Source of the DNA: Pseudomonas mendocina
GTDB taxonomy: Bacteria > Pseudomonadota > Gammaproteobacteria > Pseudomonadales > Pseudomonadaceae
Direction of reading: 5' to 3'
Length of the DNA: 64,000 nucleotides
Assembly: GCF_003008615.1 (NCBI RefSeq)
Contig: NZ_CP027657.1
Coordinates: 2,604,001 to 2,668,000 of the forward strand
This document shows, piece after piece, positions 8,741-16,931 of this stretch; the first letter of the stretch is position 1; the number at the start of each line of letters is the position of its first letter. The translations under genes and the position numbers were made by a program. The notes below the pieces were generated by a model. It did not search any database, was not told the origin of the DNA, and saw only the letters and a list, made by a program, of their open reading frames with translations.

Positions 8741-9976
8741 GTGTCCGCTGTTTCCGTCTACCGCCTTCCTGGTTTCCTGCCGTTTCTCGCTGCACGTCTG
8801 ATGGCGGTGTTCGCCATGCAGATCCAGGCCATCGTCGTCGCCTGGCAGGTCTACGACATTACCCGCGATCCGCTGTCGCTGGCCTATGTCGGCCTGGCCC
8901 AGTTCATCCCGATGCTGGTGCTGCTGATGCCGGCCGGCGACTTGATCGACCGCTTCGACCGCAAGCTGATCCTGATGCTCAGCTGGCTGGTGGAGGCTGT
9001 CTGTGCCGGGGCCTTGCTGTGGCTGTCGCTGAGCGAGGCGCCTGTGACCTGGTACTACGGCGTGCTGGTTCTTTACGGCAGTGCACGGGCCTTCACCGGA
9101 CCGGCGCTGTCGAGCCTGCTACCGCAGATCGTGCCGCGCGAGCGCCTGGCCGCGGCCATCGCCGCCAACAGCATGATCATGCGCGGCGCGACCATTTCCG
9201 GCCCGGTGATTGGTGGCGGCCTGTATGCCATCGGTGGTGGCGGACTGACCTACTCGGCCTGCCTGTTCGGCTTCCTCGCCGGGGCTGCGCTGCTGCCGCT
9301 GGTGCCGGTGCGCTACGCCGAGAAAATGCAGGCGCTGGAGTCCACCGCCTGGGCACGCTTTACCGCTGGGATCAGCTTCATTCGTTCGCGCCCGATCATC
9401 CTGGGCACCATCTCGCTGGATCTGTTCGCCGTGCTGCTTGGCGGCGTGGTGGCGCTGTTGCCGATCTACGCCCAGGAAGTGCTGGAAGTCGGGCCGACTG
9501 GCCTCGGCCTGTTGCGCAGTGCCATGGCCATCGGCGAGGTATCGGTCGGCCTGTACCTGAGCATGAAACCGTTCAACCGCCATGTCGGCCTGGTGATGTT
9601 CGGCGCGGTGGCGCTGTTTGGTGTGGCCAACCTGGTGTTCGCCCTGTCCAGCCTGTTCTGGCTGTCGTTCGCTGCACTGATGGTGGCGGGCGGCGCGGAC
9701 ATGGTGAGCATGTACATCCGCTCATCCTTGGTGCAATTCTCCACGCCGGACGCCATGCGTGGCCGGGTCAACGCGGTGAACATGCTGTTCATCGGCTCTT
9801 CCAACGAGCTGGGCGAATTCCGCGCCGGCACCAGCGCCGCCTGGTTCGGCGTGGTGCCGGCGGCGTTGCTGGGCTGCGCCTGTACGCTGCTGGTGACCGG
9901 CGGCTGGATGCTCGGCTTCAAGAGCCTGCGCAAGGTCGACCGCTTCGAGGATGCTTCGCCGGGCAAGGTGGGCTAG
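8741..9976 (+). CDS. MFS transporter, EntS/MFS_3-like
   Basis: 411 residues with about 12 membrane segments; the D-L-I-D-R-F-D-R-K loop after the second segment and the R-G-R-V-N-A-V-N block before the last pair are typical of the MFS_3 group, which includes the enterobactin exporter EntS and various multidrug exporters. Translation is taken to start at GTG 8741, with a gagg sequence about 9 bases upstream; no better ATG precedes the first membrane segment. No siderophore genes are nearby, so a siderophore role is not supported. Function: export of an unknown small molecule. Confidence 0.87.
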   Translation: MSAVSVYRLPGFLPFLAARLMAVFAMQIQAIVVAWQVYDITRDPLSLAYVGLAQFIPMLVLLMPAGDLIDRFDRKLILMLSWLVEAVCAGALLWLSLSEAPVTWYYGVLVLYGSARAFTGPALSSLLPQIVPRERLAAAIAANSMIMRGATISGPVIGGGLYAIGGGGLTYSACLFGFLAGAALLPLVPVRYAEKMQALESTAWARFTAGISFIRSRPIILGTISLDLFAVLLGGVVALLPIYAQEVLEVGPTGLGLLRSAMAIGEVSVGLYLSMKPFNRHVGLVMFGAVALFGVANLVFALSSLFWLSFAALMVAGGADMVSMYIRSSLVQFSTPDAMRGRVNAVNMLFIGSSNELGEFRAGTSAAWFGVVPAALLGCACTLLVTGGWMLGFKSLRKVDRFEDASPGKVG

Positions 9977-10019
9977 CGAGAGTAGGCACCGGGGCAGGAG
10001 TGGTTTGGTCACTAACGCG

Positions 10020-10100
10020 GGTGTCAGGTTTCGCGGCTGAAGCCGCTCCTACGGAACCTGCCTTGTTCCGTAGGGTGCGCCGTGCGCACCGCGCCGGGTG
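10020..10100. repeat. Two REP-like hairpin repeats between convergent genes
   Basis: Contains cgcggctgaagccgctcctac (about 10030-10051) followed by gtagggtgcgccgtgcgcacc (about 10071-10090). The first family also occurs at about 4677, 11371, 41800 and 41836. The second recurs at about 11433, 39904 and, inverted, about 54930. They sit between the ends of the plus-strand MFS gene and the minus-strand YeeE-type gene. Confidence 0.75.
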
Positions 10101-10110
10101 ATGATCCTGA

Positions 10111-11295
10111 CTACCCCAACCGCAACAGCGGCCTGAGCTTCAAGCCAAGCACGGTGCCGACCAGGCAGAACAGGCCGAACACCCAGCCCGACGCTGCGCC
10201 GGCCATCACCCCGGACAGCAGCGTGCCCACGGTGCAGCCTAGGGCCAGCAGGCTGCCCCAGCCCAGCAGCACGCCGCCGAGCAGGCCGCGTAGCCAGTCA
10301 CATGGCGCACCGCCGCTGGGGCGGAAATCGCCTGCGGCCAGGGCGCTGGCCCAGGCCGCTATTACCAGGCCAATCACGAACAATCCGTTGTTCGACAGCA
10401 GGGTTTCCTTGACCACCGTGGCACAGCCGGAAAAACCGTCGAGTCCTTCCAGGCGTTCGGGTAGCCAGCCCAGGCTATCGGCGCTGGTGCGCGCCAGGCT
10501 GCCCAGCTCGGCTGTCACCCCCAGCGGCGCGACGCGAAAATAGGCCAGCACCGCCAACCCGCCGATCAGCACGCCGCCGACCCAGGTCGGCCAACGCGCG
10601 CCAAACAGCAGCGGCCACAGTCCCTTGGGCTCGGCTGCTGTGCCCGCCTGGCGATAACGCAGCAGCCAGGCGGCCAGCGCGCCGAGCAGGATCAGTTGCA
10701 AGAGCAGCGAACCGCCGTAACCGAACGTGCCCGGCAGCCAGAGCACGGGAGCTTCCTGCAGGGCGGCCAGGTACAGCGGGTTCCAGCTGAGAAAACCGAG
10801 GGCGAAACCGAGCAGTGCACCGGCCAGCGTTGCCAGTGAGGCGAAGTGGCCTTCGCCTAGGCGATACAGGTGCGCGCTGATACACGAGCCGGAGATCGCC
10901 ATGCCGAGGCCGAACACCGTGGCGGCCAGCGCCAACACCCAGCTCAGTGGGCCGATATGGGCGTCCGGTGGCAGGCGCCCACCGCTGGGATCGGGCAGAA
11001 AGGCACCGAACACCGCGTGATAACCAATGGTGCCTACCGCCAGGGCGGCGAGCAGACCGAGCAGGCCGTCCGGTACGCGGCGTTCGACGAAGTCGCGGGT
11101 GATGCAGAAGAAGCAGAAACGTGAGCGTTGCAACAACAGGCCGAACAGCGCGCCACTGGCCAGCGAATAGCTGAAGGCGCGGCCCTGGTTGCTGCCATCG
11201 GAAAGTTGCCAGATGACGGCGAGCAGGGCGACGGTCAGCAGGCCGGCGCAGGCGCTAGGCAGCGTGGCGCGAGGGGAGAGTGTATTGGCTGTCAT
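10111..11295 (-). CDS. YeeE/YedE-family sulfur-compound (thiosulfate-type) permease
   Basis: 394 residues, highly hydrophobic, about 9-11 membrane segments. It carries the family's conserved cysteine segments: R-S-R-F-C-F-F-C near residues 58-65, G-S-C-I-S-A-H-L-Y-R-L-G-E-G in the middle, G-F-S-G-C-A near 285, and A-L-G-C-T-V-G-T-L-L-S-G near the C-terminus. In the characterised thiosulfate transporter TsuA of this family such cysteines line the path of the ion. The next gene in the same direction upstream is a secreted rhodanese (thiosulfate sulfurtransferase), fitting uptake or handling of thiosulfate. There are about 250 bases of repeat sequence between them, so co-transcription is uncertain. 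Confidence 0.88.
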   Translation of the reverse strand: MTANTLSPRATLPSACAGLLTVALLAVIWQLSDGSNQGRAFSYSLASGALFGLLLQRSRFCFFCITRDFVERRVPDGLLGLLAALAVGTIGYHAVFGAFLPDPSGGRLPPDAHIGPLSWVLALAATVFGLGMAISGSCISAHLYRLGEGHFASLATLAGALLGFALGFLSWNPLYLAALQEAPVLWLPGTFGYGGSLLLQLILLGALAAWLLRYRQAGTAAEPKGLWPLLFGARWPTWVGGVLIGGLAVLAYFRVAPLGVTAELGSLARTSADSLGWLPERLEGLDGFSGCATVVKETLLSNNGLFVIGLVIAAWASALAAGDFRPSGGAPCDWLRGLLGGVLLGWGSLLALGCTVGTLLSGVMAGAASGWVFGLFCLVGTVLGLKLRPLLRLG

Positions 11296-11547
11296 GGGTT
11301 GTCCTTGCCCGACGAAAGCGGCCCTGGGCGTCAGGCCAGGGCCGTGTTTTGCGTGACTGACGCTTGCTCGGTAGGAGCGGCTTCAGCCGCGAAATTCGCG
11401 GATAAATCCGCTCCTACAGAACAGCCTCAAGGTAGGGTGCGCCGTGCGCACCGCAGCGCCAGCGCTGCCGTCATTGGTGCGCGCGGCCTAGGCAGCCCCG
11501 CGACACCCTACAAAAGCCATCCGTGCAAGACGGCAGTCTTAGAGGGC
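11296..11547. repeat. REP-like repeats between rhodanese and YeeE-type genes
   Basis: Roughly 250 bases without a gene. It includes a hairpin (gtaggagcggcttcagccgcg at 11371-11391, followed by gcggataaatccgctcctac to about 11418) and a copy of gtagggtgcgccgtgcgcacc (about 11433-11453). The hairpin could slow or protect a read-through transcript from the rhodanese gene into the permease gene; no T-run terminator is present. Confidence 0.65.
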
Positions 11548-12474
11548 TTACTTGCCGCCCCAGACGGTACCGGCCACGTTCACCACCGGCACGCCCACGG
11601 CATTGCCGTACTCGGTCCAGGAGCCGTCGTAGTTGCGCACGTCGTAACCGAGGATTTTCTTCAGGGCGAACCAGGTGTGGCTGGAGCGCTCGCCGATGCG
11701 GCAATAGGTGATGATCGGCTTGCTGCCATCGATACCTACTGCGCCGTAGACCTTCTTCAGCTCTTCAGCCGATTTGAAGGTGCCGTCGGCGGCTACCGCC
11801 TGGCCCCAGGGCACGTTCACCGCGCCGGGCACGTGGCCGGCACGCACGGCCAGCTCCTGCACGCCCTGCGGGGCGAAGACTTTGCCGTTGTATTCGTCCG
11901 GCGAACGGATATCCACCAACTGCACGTCGCTGCGCTTCTCGGCAGCGGCGAGTACGTCCGGGAGGAAGGCGCGCAGATCCTTGTTGGCGGCCTGCACCGT
12001 GACGTTGCCGGTTTTCGGCGTGCTGGCGCGACTGTCCAGGGTGCGGCCTTCGGCTTCCCACTTGGCGCGACCGCCATCGAGCAGCTTGACGTTGTCGACA
12101 CCGTACACATCGAACACCCAGGCGCCCCAGGCGGCGAACCAGTTGTTGTTGTCGCCGTAGAGAATGGTGGTGCTGTCGTCATTCACCCCGGCCTTGCGCA
12201 GCAGTTGCTGGAAGGCTTCCTGGCTGGCGATGTCACGGCGTACCGGGTCGACCAGATCGCTGTGCCAGGCGAAATTCACCGCACCGGGGATATGCCCGCG
12301 TTCATAGACGCCGGGCACCACACTGACTTCGATGATGCGTACCTTGGGGTCATTCAGGTTCTTTTCCAGCCAGTCGGTGCTGACCAGGTATTCGCTGGCG
12401 GCATGCGCCGTGACCGTTTGCAGCAGAGTGGCGGCGGCCAGCAGGCTGGCGCCGAGAAGGGTCTTGATCGTCAT
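11548..12474 (-). CDS. Secreted two-domain rhodanese (thiosulfate sulfurtransferase)
   Basis: 308 residues with a signal peptide (cleavage likely after A-H-A, about residue 25), so the enzyme should be periplasmic. Two rhodanese domains follow: the N-terminal domain has G-H-I-P-G-A-V-N and a D-G-D-N-type non-catalytic loop, the C-terminal one has the active loop C-R-I-G-E-R with catalytic Cys258. It would transfer sulfane sulfur from thiosulfate or a thiol persulfide to an acceptor such as cyanide or a thiol. Neighbours are a sulfur-compound permease downstream and an SfnB-like enzyme plus sulfonate-type binding protein upstream, all on the minus strand. Periplasmic location beside a thiosulfate-type permease is the notable point. 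Confidence 0.92.
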   Translation of the reverse strand: MTIKTLLGASLLAAATLLQTVTAHAASEYLVSTDWLEKNLNDPKVRIIEVSVVPGVYERGHIPGAVNFAWHSDLVDPVRRDIASQEAFQQLLRKAGVNDDSTTILYGDNNNWFAAWGAWVFDVYGVDNVKLLDGGRAKWEAEGRTLDSRASTPKTGNVTVQAANKDLRAFLPDVLAAAEKRSDVQLVDIRSPDEYNGKVFAPQGVQELAVRAGHVPGAVNVPWGQAVAADGTFKSAEELKKVYGAVGIDGSKPIITYCRIGERSSHTWFALKKILGYDVRNYDGSWTEYGNAVGVPVVNVAGTVWGGK

Positions 12475-12577
12475 GGTTGCGACCTCTTGAGAGTTGGCAG
12501 TTGTGCGGCGGAGCCGCCTTCATCGCTGTGGAACGTCGTGATGTCCTTGCATGGTTCCTGTGGCGTTAACCTCCTTG

Positions 12578-13807
12578 TCAGTTGTAGAGCGACGGTTGCG
12601 GGCCCTGGCCGCTGAGCAGCCAGTGCCCGAGGTCGCGCACCTTGTAGTCGATGGGATCGTGCAGGCTGTGCACGCGCACGTTGCGCCAGAAACGGTCGAA
12701 GCCGTAGCGCGAGCTGGTGGCGCGGGCGCCCATGGCTTCGAAGATCTGGCTGGTGATATCGAGGGCGGCGCGTACCGCCACCACCTTGGCCTCGCTGATG
12801 GCCAGCGCCACTTCGGCGCGTTCGGCGGCGGTCAGTGCCGGTTTTTCCCAGGCTGCTTGCAGGCGCTGGGCGGCGTGTTCGGCCAGGGGCAGGGCGCTGC
12901 GATAACGCAGCCACAGCTCGCCGTAGCGCTGCTGGATGAATGGATCGTCGCTGGCATTGGCCACGCCCGATGCTGGCCAGGCGCGGCTCTGTTCGCGGGT
13001 GTAACGCAGCGCTGCGTCCAGCGCACCCTGGGCGTTGCCCAGGTAGAGCTGGGTGAGGATCAGCTGCGACAGGCAGGCACGCAGGGTGGTGCGCGGGCTG
13101 GGGCCGACCGGGCCGAGCAGCTCGCTGGCGTCGACGAATACCTGCTCGAACTGCACCGTGCCGCTGTCGGTCTGGCGTTGGCCGAAACCGTCCCAGTCGC
13201 TGTTCACCGCCAGCCCTTCGCGTTGGCTGGGCAGGACGATGAATACACGGTCCTCCGGCTTCTTGCTGCGTTGCACGCCGATCACCAGTGCGTCGGCGCC
13301 GAGTGCGCCGGAGCAGAACGATTTGCTGCCGTTGAGCTCGTAATGTTCCTCGCGCGGGGCGAGCGTCAGGCCGTTGTCGCGACCGTTGGTGGCGTTGCCC
13401 CAGAACCAGCGCTCCTGCACCGTGCGCGTCAGCCAGTGGCGCTGCTGATCGGGGTTGCCGAACAGCAGGAGGGTGGCCACTTGCAGGTGCTGGAAGGCGA
13501 AAAGGTGGGCCAGTGAGCTGTCCACCGCCGCCAGGTAGCGGGTGATGCGGTAGATCTCCGGCCAGGCTACGCCCTGGCCACCGTACTGCTGCGGCACGGC
13601 CAGGGTCAGCAGGCCGCTGTCGCGCACCAATTCGCGCTCGGCCTGCGGGCTGCCGCCTGCCCTGTCCCGTTCCACCGCGCTGGCCGCCAGGCGCCTGGCC
13701 AGGCGCTCGACCTTGGCCGTGCGGCTGCCGAAGTCCACGGGGAACAGGTGCGCGGCGAACAGCGGTTCGTCGCGCAGGCTGGGATGCAGGCGGGCCTCAA
13801 GGCTCAT
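12578..13807 (-). CDS. SfnB-like acyl-CoA-dehydrogenase-fold flavin-dependent sulfur-acquisition oxidoreductase
   Basis: 409 residues with the acyl-CoA dehydrogenase fold: N-terminal helices, a middle beta domain (W-F-W-G-N-A-T-N-G near residue 130), and a C-terminal four-helix part. Members of this branch (SfnB, and the DszC/SfnC-like enzymes) are linked in Pseudomonas to use of sulfones, sulfonates and other organosulfur compounds and are thought to use reduced flavin. The ATG (13805-13807) overlaps the stop of the upstream binding-protein gene as ATGA, so both are made from one transcript. An upstream extension to 13984 would lie inside that gene and is rejected. A true acyl-CoA dehydrogenase role is unlikely given the context. 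Confidence 0.85.
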   Translation of the reverse strand: MSLEARLHPSLRDEPLFAAHLFPVDFGSRTAKVERLARRLAASAVERDRAGGSPQAERELVRDSGLLTLAVPQQYGGQGVAWPEIYRITRYLAAVDSSLAHLFAFQHLQVATLLLFGNPDQQRHWLTRTVQERWFWGNATNGRDNGLTLAPREEHYELNGSKSFCSGALGADALVIGVQRSKKPEDRVFIVLPSQREGLAVNSDWDGFGQRQTDSGTVQFEQVFVDASELLGPVGPSPRTTLRACLSQLILTQLYLGNAQGALDAALRYTREQSRAWPASGVANASDDPFIQQRYGELWLRYRSALPLAEHAAQRLQAAWEKPALTAAERAEVALAISEAKVVAVRAALDITSQIFEAMGARATSSRYGFDRFWRNVRVHSLHDPIDYKVRDLGHWLLSGQGPQPSLYN

Positions 13808-14763
13808 TGCGGGCTCCAGATGCTCACTTCGCGTGCATCCACCGAGGTTGGCAGCAGGCTGGCGCCGTAAAAGGCATCGGCGATCTTCTGCTGCTCGGCG
13901 AGGCTGTCCGGCTGTACCAGGCGCACCTGATAGCTGCGTTTGGCGTTGGCCTTCTCGACGATGGCCGGGTCGAGATTGCCCCACAGCGGGCCGAGGATTT
14001 CAGCGGCCTGGCGCGGGTTGGCGCGCAGCCAGTCGCCGGTCTTCACCAACTCGGCGAACACGGTCTGCAGCACTTGCGGGTGGCTCTTGGCGAAGGTGGC
14101 GCTGGTCAGGTAGTAACGCTGGTAGTCGGCCAGGCCCTTGCCGTCGGCAAGGATGCGGGTCGGCAACTGTTGCTGGGCGCCGCTGAGGAAGGGCTCCCAG
14201 GTGACCCAGGCGTCCACCTTGCGGTTTTCGAAGGCGGCGCGGCCGTCGGCCGGGGTCAGGTAGGCGGGTTCGATGTCGCTGAACTTCAGACCAGCCTTGT
14301 TCAGTGCGGCGATCAGCAGGTAGTGCACGCCGGCTGCCTTGGTCACGGCGATCTTCTTGCCCTTGAGGTCGGCCAGCGTTTTGATCGGCGAATCCTCGCG
14401 CACGATGATCGCCTGGGCGCTGGGGGAGGGCGCTTCCTGGGCGAAATAGGCGAGGTCGGCGCCGGCGGCCTGGGCGAACACCGGCACGGTGTCGGCGACA
14501 TCGGCGGACAGGTCGATATTGCCGACGTTGAGTGCCTCCAGCAGCGGCTGGCCGTTGGGGAATTCGTGCCAACTGACAGTGATGTCCTGATCGGCCAGTG
14601 CCTTCTCCAGGGTGCCCTGGCTCTTCAGCAGGCTGATCAGCGTGGAGGACTTCTGGTAGCCGATGCGCAGTTGCTCGGCGGCTTCGGTGAGCGGGGCGAC
14701 GAGCAGACCGATGGCCAGCGAGGCGGCGATCAGTGTGCTGCGCTTGGAATGGATCTTGGACAT
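13804..14763 (-). CDS. Sulfonate-type ABC transporter periplasmic binding protein (SsuA-like)
   Basis: 319 residues with a signal peptide (cleavage near residue 28, after T-E-A). The mature start L-R-I-G-Y-Q-K-S-S and the later G-K-K-I-A-V-T-K-A-A-G and A-W-V-T-W-E-P-F blocks match SsuA/TauA-type aliphatic sulfonate binding proteins; it also closely resembles SsuA at 34208. ATG 14763, with gagag about 7 bases upstream, is preferred to the GTG at 14784. No permease or ATPase gene follows; instead the next gene is the SfnB-like enzyme. It may feed the permease/ATPase pair at 17928-19486 or one elsewhere. Confidence 0.9.
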   Translation of the reverse strand: MSKIHSKRSTLIAASLAIGLLVAPLTEAAEQLRIGYQKSSTLISLLKSQGTLEKALADQDITVSWHEFPNGQPLLEALNVGNIDLSADVADTVPVFAQAAGADLAYFAQEAPSPSAQAIIVREDSPIKTLADLKGKKIAVTKAAGVHYLLIAALNKAGLKFSDIEPAYLTPADGRAAFENRKVDAWVTWEPFLSGAQQQLPTRILADGKGLADYQRYYLTSATFAKSHPQVLQTVFAELVKTGDWLRANPRQAAEILGPLWGNLDPAIVEKANAKRSYQVRLVQPDSLAEQQKIADAFYGASLLPTSVDAREVSIWSPQ

Positions 14764-15374
14764 GGCGGCTCTCGATACGAACACGTGCCGGCCATGGGGT
14801 TGCGGCGGATCACGCGTACTTCAGTGTTGAGGGAAAGAAGTCCGGTGATCCGGTGGAGAGAAGCTAGTCGATATAAAAACGTGTTGTTAAATAATTTTTA
14901 GGAATTAGCTTAGGCGCATATCGGCCCGAAACATCGGCTGCTCGGTACGCTCTATGAGTCTCCCTGCGCATCGGCATTGTGGGCGGATCGGAACGCTCTA
15001 CAGGCCACGCACTGTGCCAGGCGTTGGCGCGGTAGGGCGGACTCAGGAGCGAAGCGAACAGTCCGCCGCTTTGCGGTGCCGCGCATATCTGACGGCATAC
15101 TGCTTCGAGTAAGGGATCGCCGCCCGGTACGCCCGACGAACCTCAATCTATTTCCGCATATTCTTTTTTGTTACTACAAAGTGAAAAATAATTCTTTTTA
15201 GGGATTAGTGCGTATTTCGTAGATTAGCCACCAGCCGACAGCGGACCACCGCATCGGGCCCGAATCAGGGGCTCTTATGCCAATCCGCCGAGACCAGCGC
15301 CACGTACGCTGTCCTGCCGAGCCCCTGTGCAGTGCCAAACCCGAATAGCACATACAGCACCTGGAGCATCGAGC
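14764..15374. promoter_or_regulatory. Divergent AT-rich control region between sulfonate binding protein and porin genes
   Basis: 611 bases without a gene. Two AT-rich segments lie about 297 bases apart in direct orientation: ataatttttaggaattag at 14891-14908 and ataattctttttagggatt at 15188-15206, each on the side of one divergent gene. Between them is a repeat of another dispersed family (tagggcggactcaggagc to about 15135, ending in ggtacgcccg), also seen at 19677-19795. The AT-rich segments are good candidates for promoters and activator sites; since both flanking genes are sulfur-scavenging types, CysB or SfnR-like control is possible but not shown. Confidence 0.5.
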
Positions 15375-16694
15375 ATGAACAAGTCCAATCTGGCGCTGGC
15401 CGTCGCCCTGGCCGCTCTGGCCACCGAAGCGACCGCCGCCGGTTTCATCGAAGACAGCAAGGCCAGCCTCGGCCTGCGCAATTTCTATTACGACCTGAAC
15501 ACCAAGAACACCGCCAACAACAACGGTGAGGCTCAGGAATGGGGGCAGGGCTTCATCTTCAACTACAGCTCCGGTTTCACCGAAGGCACCGTCGGCTTCG
15601 GCCTCGACGCCATCGGCCTGCTGGGCGTCAAGCTGGACTCCGGCGGCACCGCCGGCAAGACCGGTCGTGACCGCACCCCCGGCCAACTCTTCCCGCTGGA
15701 GCGCGACGGCAGCGCCGTGGACGACTACAGCAAGGCCGGCGTGACCGCCAAGGTGCGTCTGTCCAAGACCGAGGCGCGTATCGGCACCCTGCTGCCGAAG
15801 CTGCCGGTGGTGACCTTCAACGACGGCCGCCTGCTGCCGCAGACCTTCGAGGGTGGGCAGATCACCTCCAACGAGATCGATGGCCTGACCCTGACCGCCG
15901 GTCAACTGGAAAGCACCAAGACCCGCAGCTCCACCGACGACATCGCTCTGCGTATCGCCGGCGCTACCGGTGACGCCGACACCAACAAGTTCTACTTCGC
16001 CGGTGGTGACTACAAGCTGACCAAGGATCTGACGCTGCAGTACTACTACGGCAACCTGGAAGATTTCTACAAACAGCACTTCCTCGGCCTGGTGCACAAC
16101 TGGGCAATCGGCCCGGGCTCGCTGAAGACCGACCTGCGTTACTTCGACAGCAACTCCGACGGCAAGAATGGCAGTGCCTCCGGCCGTGCCGATGGCTACC
16201 GCAGCGCCGGTTACTGGCGTGCCGGCGACAGCAGCACCGGCGAGGTCGACAACCAGACCTGGAGCGCGCTGTTCACCTATACCCTGGGCAGCCACTTCGC
16301 CAGCCTGGGCTACCAGCAGGTCGAAGGCGACAGCGCCTTCCCGTTCCTCAACCAGGGCGGCGGCTCCTCGTCCTACCTGATCACCGACCGCCAGATCGGC
16401 AAGTTCCAGAACGCCGGCGAGCGCACCTGGCTGGCCGAGTACGGCTATGACTTCACCAAGCTCGGCGTACCGGGCCTGAAGGCCAGCGTCGCTTACCTCA
16501 AGGGCGACAACGTCGATTCCGCCACTGGCGATCTGAAGGAGTGGGAGCGCGATTTCCGTCTCGACTACACCCTGCAGGACGGCCCGCTGAAAGGCCTCGG
16601 CGTGTCCTGGCGCAATGCGACCCAGCGCGGCAACGTCACCACTGATGCCGACGAGAACCGCCTGATCCTGAGCTACACCCTGACCCTGCTGTAA
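15375..16694 (+). CDS. OprD-family outer-membrane porin (sulfur region)
   Basis: 439 residues with a signal peptide (M-N-K-S-N-L-A-L-A-V..., cleavage near residue 22) and an OprD-type mature start F-I-E-D-S-K-A-S-L-G-L-R-N-F-Y. Aromatic-rich amphipathic strands alternate to the end, finishing L-S-Y-T-L-T-L-L as in other OprD proteins. OprD-group porins let small anionic or cationic nutrients across the outer membrane. Flanked by a sulfonate-type binding protein on one side and a full SsuABC-like importer on the other, it most likely admits organosulfur compounds. A close paralogue is encoded at 53450. ATG 15375 follows a weak GAG-type site; the earlier in-frame start (15327) lacks a signal peptide. 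Confidence 0.92.
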   Translation: MNKSNLALAVALAALATEATAAGFIEDSKASLGLRNFYYDLNTKNTANNNGEAQEWGQGFIFNYSSGFTEGTVGFGLDAIGLLGVKLDSGGTAGKTGRDRTPGQLFPLERDGSAVDDYSKAGVTAKVRLSKTEARIGTLLPKLPVVTFNDGRLLPQTFEGGQITSNEIDGLTLTAGQLESTKTRSSTDDIALRIAGATGDADTNKFYFAGGDYKLTKDLTLQYYYGNLEDFYKQHFLGLVHNWAIGPGSLKTDLRYFDSNSDGKNGSASGRADGYRSAGYWRAGDSSTGEVDNQTWSALFTYTLGSHFASLGYQQVEGDSAFPFLNQGGGSSSYLITDRQIGKFQNAGERTWLAEYGYDFTKLGVPGLKASVAYLKGDNVDSATGDLKEWERDFRLDYTLQDGPLKGLGVSWRNATQRGNVTTDADENRLILSYTLTLL

Positions 16695-16931
16695 CCCACG
16701 AACCAGCCCAAAGTCTGCTGCGCGTCGGCTAAAGGCAGGCGCGGAAAGCCGCTTGTGCCGATCCGAAGGGGATCATCCAGAGACCACGAAACGCTCGGGC
16801 TCCCGCCTTCGCGGGAGTGACCTCAGGGTATCCCCAGGCCCGCGATCCTTTGGGCAGGTGCTAACCGCAGTGACATCTCCTGACCGGCCCGCCAACGGGC
16901 CGGAAGGCTGTTCTTCCACGAGGAGATGACC
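16695..16931. repeat. Intergenic dispersed-repeat fragments upstream of ABC operon
   Basis: Holds caaagtctgctgcgcgtcg (16709-16727), identical to the start of the inverted-repeat element at 32136-32154, and a ctcccgccttcgcgggag hairpin (about 16800-16817) shared with 5925-5943. The last bases before the following gene contain aggag at 16921-16925, the ribosome-binding site of the binding-protein gene. No factor-independent terminator for the porin is evident. Confidence 0.6.

Noticed and set aside
8741..9976. Siderophore exporter role for the EntS-like MFS protein
   Set aside because: No siderophore synthesis, receptor or Fur-site evidence nearby; resemblance to EntS is only at family level.
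12578..13984. Longer 468-residue version of the SfnB-like protein
   Set aside because: The extra 59 residues are encoded inside the binding-protein gene, lack family resemblance, and the ATGA overlap start at 13807 is standard.
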